Of a DNA stretch of 64,000 bases, positions 1 to 10,093 are shown piece by piece. Position 1 is the first letter of the stretch. Each line of letters begins with the position of its first letter. The stretch is taken from contig NC_053189.1 of assembly GCF_905163445.1 (NCBI RefSeq), positions 19,424,001 through 19,488,000 of the forward strand, read 5' to 3'. The notes beneath the pieces are model-generated. The model saw only the letters and a program-made list of their open reading frames with translations, was not told the origin of the DNA and did no database searches. The position numbers and the translations under genes were made by a program. This stretch comes from Pararge aegeria (taxonomy: Eukaryota; Arthropoda; Insecta; Lepidoptera; Nymphalidae).

Positions 1-1443
1 ACTATATGGGGCGAAGGTGCGAAGTCGACGGCGACGACAAAGTACCGAGTCTAAGGAGACTGATGGCGGCGCCACACAGTGGCGTTATGTCTCTATAAAA
101 GTGGTGGTCTTTTATTATGTTATTTATTAATGGTATTATTTTAATATCATATCAATATTGTACCCCGCACAGGGGGGAGGTACGGGTAGGTAGTGACGAA
201 AAATAACGATACGGGACTCTTACGAGGTCTCGCAATCGGAATGAGTACACTTTAAATATTTTAACGAGGTAAAATTTAAGGGCATTGAGGGTCTGGTGCC
301 AGTGGTGGTTGATTAGATCCACACACTATACTCTTTATAATTATGTGGCGTTATGTCTCTATAAAAGTGGTGGTCTTTTATTATGTTATTTATTAATGGT
401 ATTTTTTTAATATCATATCAATATTGTACCCCGCACGGGGGGAGGTAGGGGGGTAGGTAGTGACGAAAAATAACGATACGGGACTCTTACGAGGTCTCGT
501 AATCGGAATGAGTTTCTGCGACTACCATTGTCTGTCGCGGGTAACGGGGAATCAGGGTTCGATTCCGGTGAGGGAGCCTGAGAAACTGCTACCACATCCA
601 AGGAAGGCAGCAGGCGCGCAAATTACCCACTCCCTGCACGGGGGGGGGAGGTACGGGTAGGTAGTGACGAAAAATAACGATACGGGACTCTTACGAGGTC
701 CCGTCATCGAATAATCAATACACGAACTGCCCACACACTTGTAAATATAGACGCGCAAGATCGTTACACGAACCGCTTACCATTATAGTAAACTACTATG
801 CAAACACACATAACATATACGCAATAAGAGAACTTTAAATTGGAGATTTTACCCTACCACACCCGTCTGTCTCATTCTGAAAACTATTCAAAATAATTGC
901 TATTTTTCATTCTCATTCAAATATAAATAATAGTAAATAATATATAATTTTTGACTGAACTGAACCCAAGTGCCCGGCCTGTGGCCGGGCACCCCTCGTA
1001 TTCATGTTCTAACCTAACCTAACCTAAATCTAGTTTTGACACCTTTAGACTTTAGATTCAAGATTTAATGTGAATATATGCATTAATAAAAACTCATTAC
1101 TATTTTAATACTAGTTATGCTGCTGTTGATGCACTGATGAAAGCCAGATAGCTAGATCAGTGTTTAGTTAGTCGTAGTTGCCGGTGGGCTGAGGTCTAAA
1201 GGAATCCAAACTAGTTTTAAAAGGTTTGGATAGGTTAGGTTAGGTTAGAACATGAATAAGACGGGGGCCCGGCCGCAGGCCGGTCACTTAGGTTCAGTTC
1301 CGTTTAAAAAAAAAAAAACAAAAAACAAAACGTACCAATACAAAGTACTCTTATTCATATTAGAAGATATTGTAAAATAACAATTAATTTAATTTTTTTT
1401 TTTTTTTTTCACTTACACATTAGGCCCGTCGCGCCGCGCCACT
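1..1443 (+). repeat. Satellite unit 1 (1443 bp)
   Basis: The 18S-like block is 163-715 and the foldback element 957-1300. Private changes are C at 333 in the AT stretch and G at 1266 in the right hairpin. The G tract after fragment C has 9 G instead of the usual 8. Confidence 0.95.
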
Positions 1444-1521
1444 ACTATATGGGGCGAAGGTGCGAAGTCGACGGCGACGACAAAGTACCGAGTCTAAGGA
1501 GACTGATGGCGGCGCCACACA
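1444..1521 (+). repeat. Unit anatomy (reference unit 2): CpG-rich head block
   Basis: This is a GC- and CpG-rich block in an otherwise AT-rich unit. It continues from the last ~30 bp of the preceding unit (cccgtcgcgccgcgccac) and ends in a perfect 6-bp inverted repeat, cgccac-aca-gtggcg, at 1513-1527. A 30-codon ATG frame starts at 1449 and stops inside the TATA-like motif. It has no recognisable product and I do not call it a gene. The origin of the block is unknown; it does not look like 18S to me. Confidence 0.6.
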
Positions 1522-1536
1522 GTGGCGTTATGTCTC

Positions 1537-1544
1537 TATAAAAG
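1537..1544 (+). promoter_or_regulatory. TATA-box-like motif, copy A
   Basis: The sequence is TATAAAAG, an exact match to a strong eukaryotic TATA box, downstream of the CpG-rich head. The same motif recurs in copy B at 1803-1810, so each unit has two. No gene follows. It could drive satellite transcription or be chance in AT-rich DNA; there is no direct evidence of promoter activity. Confidence 0.2.
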
Positions 1545-1605
1545 TGGTGGTCTTTTATTATGTTATTTATTAATGGTATTATTTTAATATCATATCAATA
1601 TTGTA

Positions 1606-1745
1606 CCCCGCACAGGGGGGAGGTACGGGTAGGTAGTGACGAAAAATAACGATACGGGACTCTTACGAGGTCTCGCAATCGGAATGAGTACACTTTAAAT
1701 ATTTTAACGAGGTAAAATTTAAGGGCATTGAGGGTCTGGTGCCAG
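1606..1745 (+). pseudogene. 18S rRNA fragment A (degraded)
   Basis: The segment matches the small-subunit rRNA stretch from the conserved GCACGGGGAGGTAGTGACG motif, through GACGAAAAATAACGATACGG, GGAATGAGTACACTTTAAAT and TTTAACGAGG, to GTCTGGTGCCAG at the 530 loop. The order inside the fragment is collinear with 18S. It is not functional: about 10 nt are inserted in ggaggtAGTGACG, the arm after TTTAACGAGG is mutated, and the universally conserved CAGCAGCCGCGGTAA that should follow is replaced by an unrelated gtggtggttgattaga. The comparison is from memory of eukaryotic 18S. Confidence 0.88.
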
Positions 1746-1787
1746 TGGTGGTTGATTAGATCCACACACTATACTTTTTATAATTAT

Positions 1788-1956
1788 GTGGCGTTATGTC
1801 TCTATAAAAGTGGTGGTCTTTTATTATGTTATTTATTAATGGTATTTTTTTAATATCATATCAATATTGTACCCCGCACGGGGGGAGGTAGGGGGGTAGG
1901 TAGTGACGAAAAATAACGATACGGGACTCTTACGAGGTCTCGTAATCGGAATGAGT
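1788..1956 (+). repeat. Unit anatomy: direct-repeat copy B
   Basis: Copy B repeats the first ~168 bp of copy A, one base longer because of its G tract. It includes the TATAAAAG motif, the AT stretch and the start of 18S fragment A (1872-1956). It stops at ggaatgagt and passes directly into 18S fragment C. A short shared agt lies at the B/C junction, compatible with microhomology-mediated joining. Confidence 0.92.
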
Positions 1957-2157
1957 TTCTGCGACTACCATTGTCTGTCGCGGGTAACGGGGAATCAGGG
2001 TTCGATTCCGGTGAGGGAGCCTGAGAAACTGCTACCACATCCAAGGAAGGCAGCAGGCGCGCAAATTACCCACTCCCTGCACGGGGGGGGAGGTACGGGT
2101 AGGTAGTGACGAAAAATAACGATACGGGACTCTTACGAGGTCCCGTCATCGAATAAT
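1954..2157 (+). pseudogene. 18S rRNA fragment C (degraded)
   Basis: Fragment C is the longest and best-preserved rRNA piece. It runs from gtttctgcgactaccat through GGGTAACGGGGAATCAGGG, TTCGATTCCGG, GAGGGAGCCTGAGAAAC, CTACCACATCCAAGGAAGG, CAGCAGGCGCGCAAATTACC and CACTCCC, then through the GACGAAAAATAACGATACGG motif, and decays at gtcatcgaataat. In real 18S this segment lies upstream of and overlaps fragment A, so the order here is scrambled. Substitutions at near-invariant sites (ccggTgaggg for ccggAgaggg, gaaacTgctacc for gaaacGgctacc) mark it as a pseudogene. Confidence 0.92.
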
Positions 2158-2398
2158 CAATACACGAACTGCCCACACACTTGTAAATATAGACGCGCAA
2201 GATCGTTACACGAACCGCTTACCATTATAGTAAACTACTATGCAAACACACATAACATATACGCAATAAGAGAACTTTAAATTGGAGATTTTACCCTACC
2301 ACACCCGTCTGTCTCATTCTGAAAACTATTCAAAATAATTGCTATTTTTCATTCTCATTCAAATATAAATAATAGTAAATAATATATAATTTTTGACT
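2158..2398 (+). repeat. Unit anatomy: AT-rich spacer
   Basis: This is 241 bp of AT-rich DNA between the 18S block and the foldback element. I see no rRNA similarity beyond the first few bases, no tRNA and no open frame of interest. It is nearly invariant among units; rare changes include C at 36529 in unit 26 and G at 40576 in unit 29. Confidence 0.7.
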
Positions 2399-2411
2399 GA
2401 ACTGAACCCAA

Positions 2412-2434
2412 GTGCCCGGCCTGTGGCCGGGCAC
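2412..2434. repeat. GC-rich hairpin in left TIR
   Basis: A perfect 10-bp stem, gtgcccggcc / ggccgggcac, with a 3-nt tgt loop, inside the left arm of the foldback element. Confidence 0.9.
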
Positions 2435-2452
2435 CCCTCGTATTCATGTTCT

Positions 2453-2469
2453 AACCTAACCTAACCTAA
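2453..2469 (-). repeat. Telomere-like (TTAGG)3, left TIR
   Basis: The + strand reads cctaacctaacctaa, which is three units of the complement of the insect telomere repeat TTAGG. A matching ttaggttaggttag lies in the right arm at about 2676-2690, in inverted orientation. Three copies are too few to call a telomeric tract; the motif is part of the TIR. Confidence 0.7.
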
Positions 2470-2706
2470 ATCTAGTTTTGACACCTTTAGACTTTAGATT
2501 CAAGATTTAATGTGAATATATGCATTAATAAAAACTCATTACTATTTTAATACTAGTTATGCTGCTGTTGATGCACTGATGAAAGCCAGATAGCTAGATC
2601 AGTGTTTAGTTAGTCGTAGTTGCCGGTGGGCTGAGGTCTAAAGGAATCCAAACTAGTTTTAAAAGGTTTGGATAGGTTAGGTTAGGTTAGAACATGAATA
2701 AGACGG

Positions 2707-2729
2707 GTGCCCGGCCGCAGGCCGGTCAC
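2707..2729. repeat. GC-rich hairpin in right TIR
   Basis: A 10-bp stem, gtgcccggcc / ggccggtcac, with loop gca and a single mismatched pair (C opposite T). Variants exist: unit 14 has A at 20015, which makes the stem perfect; unit 1 has G at 1266; unit 23 has A in the loop at 33001. Confidence 0.88.
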
Positions 2730-2747
2730 TTAGGTTCAGTTCCGTTT

Positions 2748-2760
2748 AAAAAAAAAAAAA
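2748..2760 (+). repeat. Homopolymer A13
   Basis: Thirteen A residues are followed by caaaaaacaaaacg. Most units have 13; units 16, 20, 23, 34 and 35 have 12. It lies 5 bp outside the right TIR and could be the tail of an older retroposed sequence, although no such element is recognisable. Confidence 0.9.
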
Positions 2761-2834
2761 CAAAAAACAAAACGTACCAATACAAAGTACTCTTATTCAT
2801 ATTAGAAGATATTGTAAAATAACAATTAATTTAA

Positions 2835-2851
2835 TTTTTTTTTTTTTTTTT
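2835..2851 (+). repeat. Homopolymer T17
   Basis: Seventeen T residues in the consensus; 16 in units 3, 4, 5, 12, 16, 20, 37 and 39-42, and 15 in unit 32. Slippage here explains much of the length variation between units. It is complementary to the A13 tract ~75 bp upstream, so the two could pair. Confidence 0.9.
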
Positions 2852-2885
2852 CACTTACACATTAGGCCCGTCGCGCCGCGCCACT

Positions 2886-4326
2886 ACTATATGGGGCGAA
2901 GGTGCGAAGTCGACGGCGACGACAAAGTACCGAGTCTAAGGAGACTGATGGCGGCGCCACACAGTGGCGTTATGTCTCTATAAAAGTGGTGGTCTTTTAT
3001 TATGTTATTTATTAATGGTATTATTTTAATATCATATCAATATTGTACCCCGCACAGGGGGGAGGTACGGGTAGGTAGTGACGAAAAATAACGATACGGG
3101 ACTCTTACGAGGTCTCGCAATCGGAATGAGTACACTTTAAATATTTTAACGAGGTAAAATTTAAGGGCATTGAGGGTCTGGTGCCAGTGGTGGTTGATTA
3201 GATCCACACACTATACTTTTTATAATTATGTGGCGTTATGTCTCTATAAAAGTGGTGGTCTTTTATTATGTTATTTATTAATGGTATTTTTTTAATATCA
3301 TATCAATATTGTACCCCGCACGGGGGGAGGTAGGGGGGTAGGTAGTGACGAAAAATAACGATACGGGACTCTTACGAGGTCTCGTAATCGGAATGAGTTT
3401 CTGCGACTACCATTGTCTGTCGCGGGTAACGGGGAATCAGGGTTCGATTCCGGTGAGGGAGCCTGAGAAACTGCTACCACATCCAAGGAAGGCAGCAGGC
3501 GCGCAAATTACCCACTCCCTGCACGGGGGGGGAGGTACGGGTAGGTAGTGACGAAAAATAACGATACGGGACTCTTACGAGGTCCCGTCATCGAATAATC
3601 AATACACGAACTGCCCACACACTTGTAAATATAGACGCGCAAGATCGTTACACGAACCGCTTACCATTATAGTAAACTACTATGCAAACACACATAACAT
3701 ATACGCAATAAGAGAACTTTAAATTGGAGATTTTACCCTACCACACCCGTCTGTCTCATTCTGAAAACTATTCAAAATAATTGCTATTTTTCATTCTCAT
3801 TCAAATATAAATAATAGTAAATAATATATAATTTTTGACTGAACTGAACCCAAGTGCCCGGCCTGTGGCCGGGCACCCCTCGTATTCATGTTCTAACCTA
3901 ACCTAACCTAAATCTAGTTTTGACACCTTTAGACTTTAGATTCAAGATTTAATGTGAATATATGCATTAATAAAAACTCATTACTATTTTAATACTAGTT
4001 ATGCTGCTGTTGATGCACTGATGAAAGCCAGATAGCTAGATCAGTGTTTAGTTAGTCGTAGTTGCCGGTGGGCTGAGGTCTAAAGGAATCCAAACTAGTT
4101 TTAAAAGGTTTGGATAGGTTAGGTTAGGTTAGAACATGAATAAGACGGGTGCCCGGCCGCAGGCCGGTCACTTAGGTTCAGTTCCGTTTAAAAAAAAAAA
4201 AACAAAAAACAAAACGTACCAATACAAAGTACTCTTATTCATATTAGAAGATATTGTAAAATAACAATTAATTTAATTTTTTTTTTTTTTTTCACTTACA
4301 CATTAGGCCCGTCGCGCCGCGCCACT
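2886..4326 (+). repeat. Satellite unit 3 (1441 bp)
   Basis: 18S-like block 3048-3599; foldback 3841-4184. It differs from the reference only by T16. Confidence 0.95.
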
Positions 4327-5767
4327 ACTATATGGGGCGAAGGTGCGAAGTCGACGGCGACGACAAAGTACCGAGTCTAAGGAGACTGATGGCGGCGCCA
4401 CACAGTGGCGTTATGTCTCTATAAAAGTGGTGGTCTTTTATTATGTTATTTATTAATGGTATTATTTTAATATCATATCAATATTGTACCCCGCACAGGG
4501 GGGAGGTACGGGTAGGTAGTGACGAAAAATAACGATACGGGACTCTTACGAGGTCTCGCAATCGGAATGAGTACACTTTAAATATTTTAACGAGGTAAAA
4601 TTTAAGGGCATTGAGGGTCTGGTGCCAGTGGTGGTTGATTAGATCCACACACTATACTTTTTATAATTATGTGGCGTTATGTCTCTATAAAAGTGGTGGT
4701 CTTTTATTATGTTATTTATTAATGGTATTTTTTTAATATCATATCAATATTGTACCCCGCACGGGGGGAGGTAGGGGGGTAGGTAGTGACGAAAAATAAC
4801 GATACGGGACTCTTACGAGGTCTCGTAATCGGAATGAGTTTCTGCGACTACCATTGTCTGTCGCGGGTAACGGGGAATCAGGGTTCGATTCCGGTGAGGG
4901 AGCCTGAGAAACTGCTACCACATCCAAGGAAGGCAGCAGGCGCGCAAATTACCCACTCCCTGCACGGGGGGGGAGGTACGGGTAGGTAGTGACGAAAAAT
5001 AACGAGACGGGACTCTTACGAGGTCCCGTCATCGAATAATCAATACACGAACTGCCCACACACTTGTAAATATAGACGCGCAAGATCGTTACACGAACCG
5101 CTTACCATTATAGTAAACTACTATGCAAACACACATAACATATACGCAATAAGAGAACTTTAAATTGGAGATTTTACCCTACCACACCCGTCTGTCTCAT
5201 TCTGAAAACTATTCAAAATAATTGCTATTTTTCATTCTCATTCAAATATAAATAATAGTAAATAATATATAATTTTTGACTGAACTGAACCCAAGTGCCC
5301 GGCCTGTGGCCGGGCACCCCTCGTATTCATGTTCTAACCTAACCTAACCTAAATCTAGTTTTGACACCTTTAGACTTTAGATTCAAGATTTAATGTGAAT
5401 ATATGCATTAATAAAAACTCATTACTATTTTAATACTAGTTATGCTGCTGTTGATGCACTGATGAAAGCCAGATAGCTAGATCAGTGTTTAGTTAGTCGT
5501 AGTTGCCGGTGGGCTGAGGTCTAAAGGAATCCAAACTAGTTTTAAAAGGTTTGGATAGGTTAGGTTAGGTTAGAACATGAATAAGACGGGTGCCCGGCCG
5601 CAGGCCGGTCACTTAGGTTCAGTTCCGTTTAAAAAAAAAAAAACAAAAAACAAAACGTACCAATACAAAGTACTCTTATTCATATTAGAAGATATTGTAA
5701 AATAACAATTAATTTAATTTTTTTTTTTTTTTTCACTTACACATTAGGCCCGTCGCGCCGCGCCACT
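4327..5767 (+). repeat. Satellite unit 4 (1441 bp)
   Basis: 18S-like block 4489-5040; foldback 5282-5625. Private G at 5006 (aacgagacgg) in fragment C; T16. Confidence 0.95.
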
Positions 5768-7209
5768 ACTATATGGGGCGAAGGTGCGAAGTCGACGGCG
5801 ACGACAAAGTACCGAGTCTAAGGAGACTGATGGCGGCGCCACACAGTGGCGTTATGTCTCTATAAAAGTGGTGGTCTTTTATTATGTTATTTATTAATGG
5901 TATTATTTTAATATCATATCAATATTGTACCCCGCACAGGGGGGAGGTACGGGTAGGTAGTGACGAAAAATAACGATACGGGACTCTTACGAGGTCTCGC
6001 AATCGGAATGAGTACACTTTAAATATTTTAACGAGGTAAAATTTAAGGGCATTGAGGGTCTGGTGCCAGTGGTGGTTGATTAGATCCACACACTATACTT
6101 TTTATAATTATGTGGCGTTATGTCTCTATAAAAGTGGTGGTCTTTTATTATGTTATTTATTAATGGTATTTTTTTAATATCATATCAATATTGTACCCCG
6201 CACGGGGGGAGGTAGGGGGGTAGGTAGTGACGAAAAATAACGATACGGGACTCTTACGAGGTCTCGTAATCGGAATGAGTTTCTGCGACTACCATTGTCT
6301 GTCGCGGGTAACGGGGAATCAGGGTTCGATTCCGGTGAGGGAGCCTGAGAAACTGCTACCACATCCAAGGAAGGCAGCAGGCGCGCAAATTACCCACTCC
6401 CTGCACGGGGGGGGGAGGTACGGGTAGGTAGTGACGAAAAATAACGATACGGGACTCTTACGAGGTCCCGTCATCGAATAATCAATACACGAACTGCCCA
6501 CACACTTGTAAATATAGACGCGCAAGATCGTTACACGAACCGCTTACCATTATAGTAAACTACTATGCAAACACACATAACATATACGCAATAAGAGAAC
6601 TTTAAATTGGAGATTTTACCCTACCACACCCGTCTGTCTCATTCTGAAAACTATTCAAAATAATTGCTATTTTTCATTCTCATTCAAATATAAATAATAG
6701 TAAATAATATATAATTTTTGACTGAACTGAACCCAAGTGCCCGGCCTGTGGCCGGGCACCCCTCGTATTCATGTTCTAACCTAACCTAACCTAAATCTAG
6801 TTTTGACACCTTTAGACTTTAGATTCAAGATTTAATGTGAATATATGCATTAATAAAAACTCATTACTATTTTAATACTAGTTATGCTGCTGTTGATGCA
6901 CTGATGAAAGCCAGATAGCTAGATCAGTGTTTAGTTAGTCGTAGTTGCCGGTGGGCTGAGGTCTAAAGGAATCCAAACTAGTTTTAAAAGGTTTGGATAG
7001 GTTAGGTTAGGTTAGAACATGAATAAGACGGGTGCCCGGCCGCAGGCCGGTCACTTAGGTTCAGTTCCGTTTAAAAAAAAAAAAACAAAAAACAAAACGT
7101 ACCAATACAAAGTACTCTTATTCATATTAGAAGATATTGTAAAATAACAATTAATTTAATTTTTTTTTTTTTTTTCACTTACACATTAGGCCCGTCGCGC
7201 CGCGCCACT
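5768..7209 (+). repeat. Satellite unit 5 (1442 bp)
   Basis: 18S-like block 5930-6482; foldback 6724-7067. It has the 9-G form of the tract after fragment C, as in units 1, 28, 29 and 30, and T16. Confidence 0.95.
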
Positions 7210-8651
7210 ACTATATGGGGCGAAGGTGCGAAGTCGACGGCGACGACAAAGTACCGAGTCTAAGGAGACTGATGGCGGCGCCACACAGTGGCGTTATGTC
7301 TCTATAAAAGTGGTGGTCTTTTATTATGTTATTTATTAATGGTATTATTTTAATATCATATCAATATTGTACCCCGCACAGGGGGGAGGTACGGGTAGGT
7401 AGTGACGAAAAATAACGATACGGGACTCTTACGAGGTCTCGCAATCGGAATGAGTACACTTTAAATATTTTAACGAGGTAAAATTTAAGGGCATTGAGGG
7501 TCTGGTGCCAGTGGTGGTTGATTAGATCCACACACTATACTTTTTATAATTATGTGGCGTTATGTCTCTATAAAAGTGGTGGTCTTTTATTATGTTATTT
7601 ATTAATGGTATTTTTTTAATATCATATCAATATTGTACCCCGCACGGGGGGAGGTAGGGGGGTAGGTAGTGACGAAAAATAACGATACGGGACTCTTACG
7701 AGGTCTCGTAATCGGAATGAGTTTCTGCGACTACCATTGTCTGTCGCGGGTAACGGGGAATCAGGGTTCGATTCCGGTGAGGGAGCCTGAGAAACTGCTA
7801 CCACATCCAAGGAAGGCAGCAGGCGCGCAAATTACCCACTCCCTGCACGGGGGGGGAGGTACGGGTAGGTAGTGACGAAAAATAACGATACGGGACTCTT
7901 ACGAGGTCCCGTCATCGAATAATCAATACACGAACTGCCCACACACTTGTAAATATAGACGCGCAAGATCGTTACACGAACCGCTTACCATTATAGTAAA
8001 CTACTATGCAAACACACATAACATATACGCAATAAGAGAACTTTAAATTGGAGATTTTACCCTACCACACCCGTCTGTCTCATTCTGAAAACTATTCAAA
8101 ATAATTGCTATTTTTCATTCTCATTCAAATATAAATAATAGTAAATAATATATAATTTTTGACTGAACTGAACCCAAGTGCCCGGCCTGTGGCCGGGCAC
8201 CCCTCGTATTCATGTTCTAACCTAACCTAACCTAAATCTAGTTTTGACACCTTTAGACTTTAGATTCAAGATTTAATGTGAATATATGCATTAATAAAAA
8301 CTCATTACTATTTTAATACTAGTTATGCTGCTGTTGATGCACTGATGAAAGCCAGATAGCTAGATCAGTGTTTAGTTAGTCGTAGTTGCCGGTGGGCTGA
8401 GGTCTAAAGGAATCCAAACTAGTTTTAAAAGGTTTGGATAGGTTAGGTTAGGTTAGAACATGAATAAGACGGGTGCCCGGCCGCAGGCCGGTCACTTAGG
8501 TTCAGTTCCGTTTAAAAAAAAAAAAACAAAAAACAAAACGTACCAATACAAAGTACTCTTATTCATATTAGAAGATATTGTAAAATAACAATTAATTTAA
8601 TTTTTTTTTTTTTTTTTCACTTACACATTAGGCCCGTCGCGCCGCGCCACT
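7210..8651 (+). repeat. Satellite unit 6 (1442 bp)
   Basis: 18S-like block 7372-7923; foldback 8165-8508. Consensus type. Confidence 0.95.
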
Positions 8652-10093
8652 ACTATATGGGGCGAAGGTGCGAAGTCGACGGCGACGACAAAGTACCGAG
8701 TCTAAGGAGACTGATGGCGGCGCCACACAGTGGCGTTATGTCTCTATAAAAGTGGTGGTCTTTTATTATGTTATTTATTAATGGTATTATTTTAATATCA
8801 TATCAATATTGTACCCCGCACAGGGGGGAGGTACGGGTAGGTAGTGACGAAAAATAACGATACGGGACTCTTACAAGGTCTCGCAATCGGAATGAGTACA
8901 CTTTAAATATTTTAACGAAGTAAAATTTAAGGGCATTGAGGGTCTGGTGCCAGTGGTGGTTGATTAGATCCACACACTATACTTTTTATAATTATGTGGC
9001 GTTATGTCTCTATAAAAGTGGTGGTCTTTTATTATGTTATTTATTAATGGTATTTTTTTAATATCATATCAATATTGTACCCCGCACGGGGGGAGGTAGG
9101 GGGGTAGGTAGTGACGAAAAATAACGATACGGGACTCTTACGAGGTCTCGTAATCGGAATGAGTTTCTGCGACTACCATTGTCTGTCGCGGGTAACGGGG
9201 AATCAGGGTTCGATTCCGGTGAGGGAGCCTGAGAAACTGCTACCACATCCAAGGAAGGCAGCAGGCGCGCAAATTACCCACTCCCTGCACGGGGGGGGAG
9301 GTACGGGTAGGTAGTGACGAAAAATAACGATACGGGACTCTTACGAGGTCCCGTCATCGAATAATCAATACACGAACTGCCCACACACTTGTAAATATAG
9401 ACGCGCAAGATCGTTACACGAACCGCTTACCATTATAGTAAACTACTATGCAAACACACATAACATATACGCAATAAGAGAACTTTAAATTGGAGATTTT
9501 ACCCTACCACACCCGTCTGTCTCATTCTGAAAACTATTCAAAATAATTGCTATTTTTCATTCTCATTCAAATATAAATAATAGTAAATAATATATAATTT
9601 TTGACTGAACTGAACCCAAGTGCCCGGCCTGTGGCCGGGCACCCCTCGTATTCATGTTCTAACCTAACCTAACCTAAATCTAGTTTTGACACCTTTAGAC
9701 TTTAGATTCAAGATTTAATGTGAATATATGCATTAATAAAAACTCATTACTATTTTAATACTAGTTATGCTGCTGTTGATGCACTGATGAAAGCCAGATA
9801 GCTAGATCAGTGTTTAGTTAGTCGTAGTTGCCGGTGGGCTGAGGTCTAAAGGAATCCAAACTAGTTTTAAAAGGTTTGGATAGGTTAGGTTAGGTTAGAA
9901 CATGAATAAGACGGGTGCCCGGCCGCAGGCCGGTCACTTAGGTTCAGTTCCGTTTAAAAAAAAAAAAACAAAAAACAAAACGTACCAATACAAAGTACTC
10001 TTATTCATATTAGAAGATATTGTAAAATAACAATTAATTTAATTTTTTTTTTTTTTTTTCACTTACACATTAGGCCCGTCGCGCCGCGCCACT
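8652..10093 (+). repeat. Satellite unit 7 (1442 bp)
   Basis: 18S-like block 8814-9365; foldback 9607-9950. Two substitutions in copy A, A at 8875 (ttacaaggtc) and A at 8919 (aacgaag), are shared only with unit 9. Confidence 0.95.

Larger units (their letters stand above)
1522..1787 (+). repeat. Unit anatomy: direct-repeat copy A (266-bp period)
   Basis: Copy A starts at gtggcgttatgtctctataa, and the same sequence restarts 266 bp later at 1788 (copy B). The first ~168 bp, through ggaatgagt, are shared by A and B. A then continues alone with more 18S-like sequence and a short AT-rich end. Diagnostic A sites are ggtattattttaat, cacaggggggaggtacggg and ctcgcaatcgg. Copy B has ggtatttttttaat, cacggggggaggtagggggg and ctcgtaatcgg instead. 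These differences allow conversion tracts to be traced in units 25, 27, 29 and 30. Confidence 0.93.
2399..2742. mobile_element. Foldback / MITE-like element with 70-bp TIRs
   Basis: The left end 2399-2468 and the reverse complement of the right end 2673-2742 match at 65 of 70 positions. Each arm contains a GC-rich hairpin and three tandem CCTAA motifs. Weaker inverted similarity continues inward (ctagttttgacacctttag against the complement of ctaaaggaatccaaactag), so the whole 344 bp can fold back on itself. There is no coding capacity, so it would be non-autonomous. I could not find a clear target-site duplication, so the transposon superfamily is undetermined. One copy sits at the same place in every complete unit, so insertion preceded amplification. 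Confidence 0.75.
1444..2885 (+). repeat. Satellite unit 2 (1442 bp, consensus reference)
   Basis: 18S-like block 1606-2157; foldback 2399-2742. It carries the majority base at every variable site I checked (8 G, A13, T17), so it is used as the reference for the unit anatomy. Confidence 0.95.

Noticed and set aside
413..758. Open frames of 62, 66-68 and 72 codons on both strands, recurring in nearly every unit
   Set aside because: They lie entirely within the 18S-like DNA, overlap one another on opposite strands, change length with the G-tract (8, 9 or 10 G) and have no protein-family features. They are chance frames in rRNA-derived sequence.
1449..1541. Small 30-codon ATG frame in the CpG-rich head
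   Set aside because: It is short, has no recognisable motif and runs into the TATA-like motif; there is no independent evidence of coding.
2158..2398. tRNA or SINE promoter boxes in the AT-rich spacer
   Set aside because: I looked for A-box and B-box motifs and a cloverleaf in the reference unit and saw none that were convincing.
2453..2690. True telomeric repeat tract
   Set aside because: Only three motif copies per arm, in inverted orientation and embedded in transposon ends.
2391..2750. Target-site duplication around the foldback element
   Set aside because: The left flank (tttttgact) and right flank (cgtttaaaa) do not share a convincing direct repeat.
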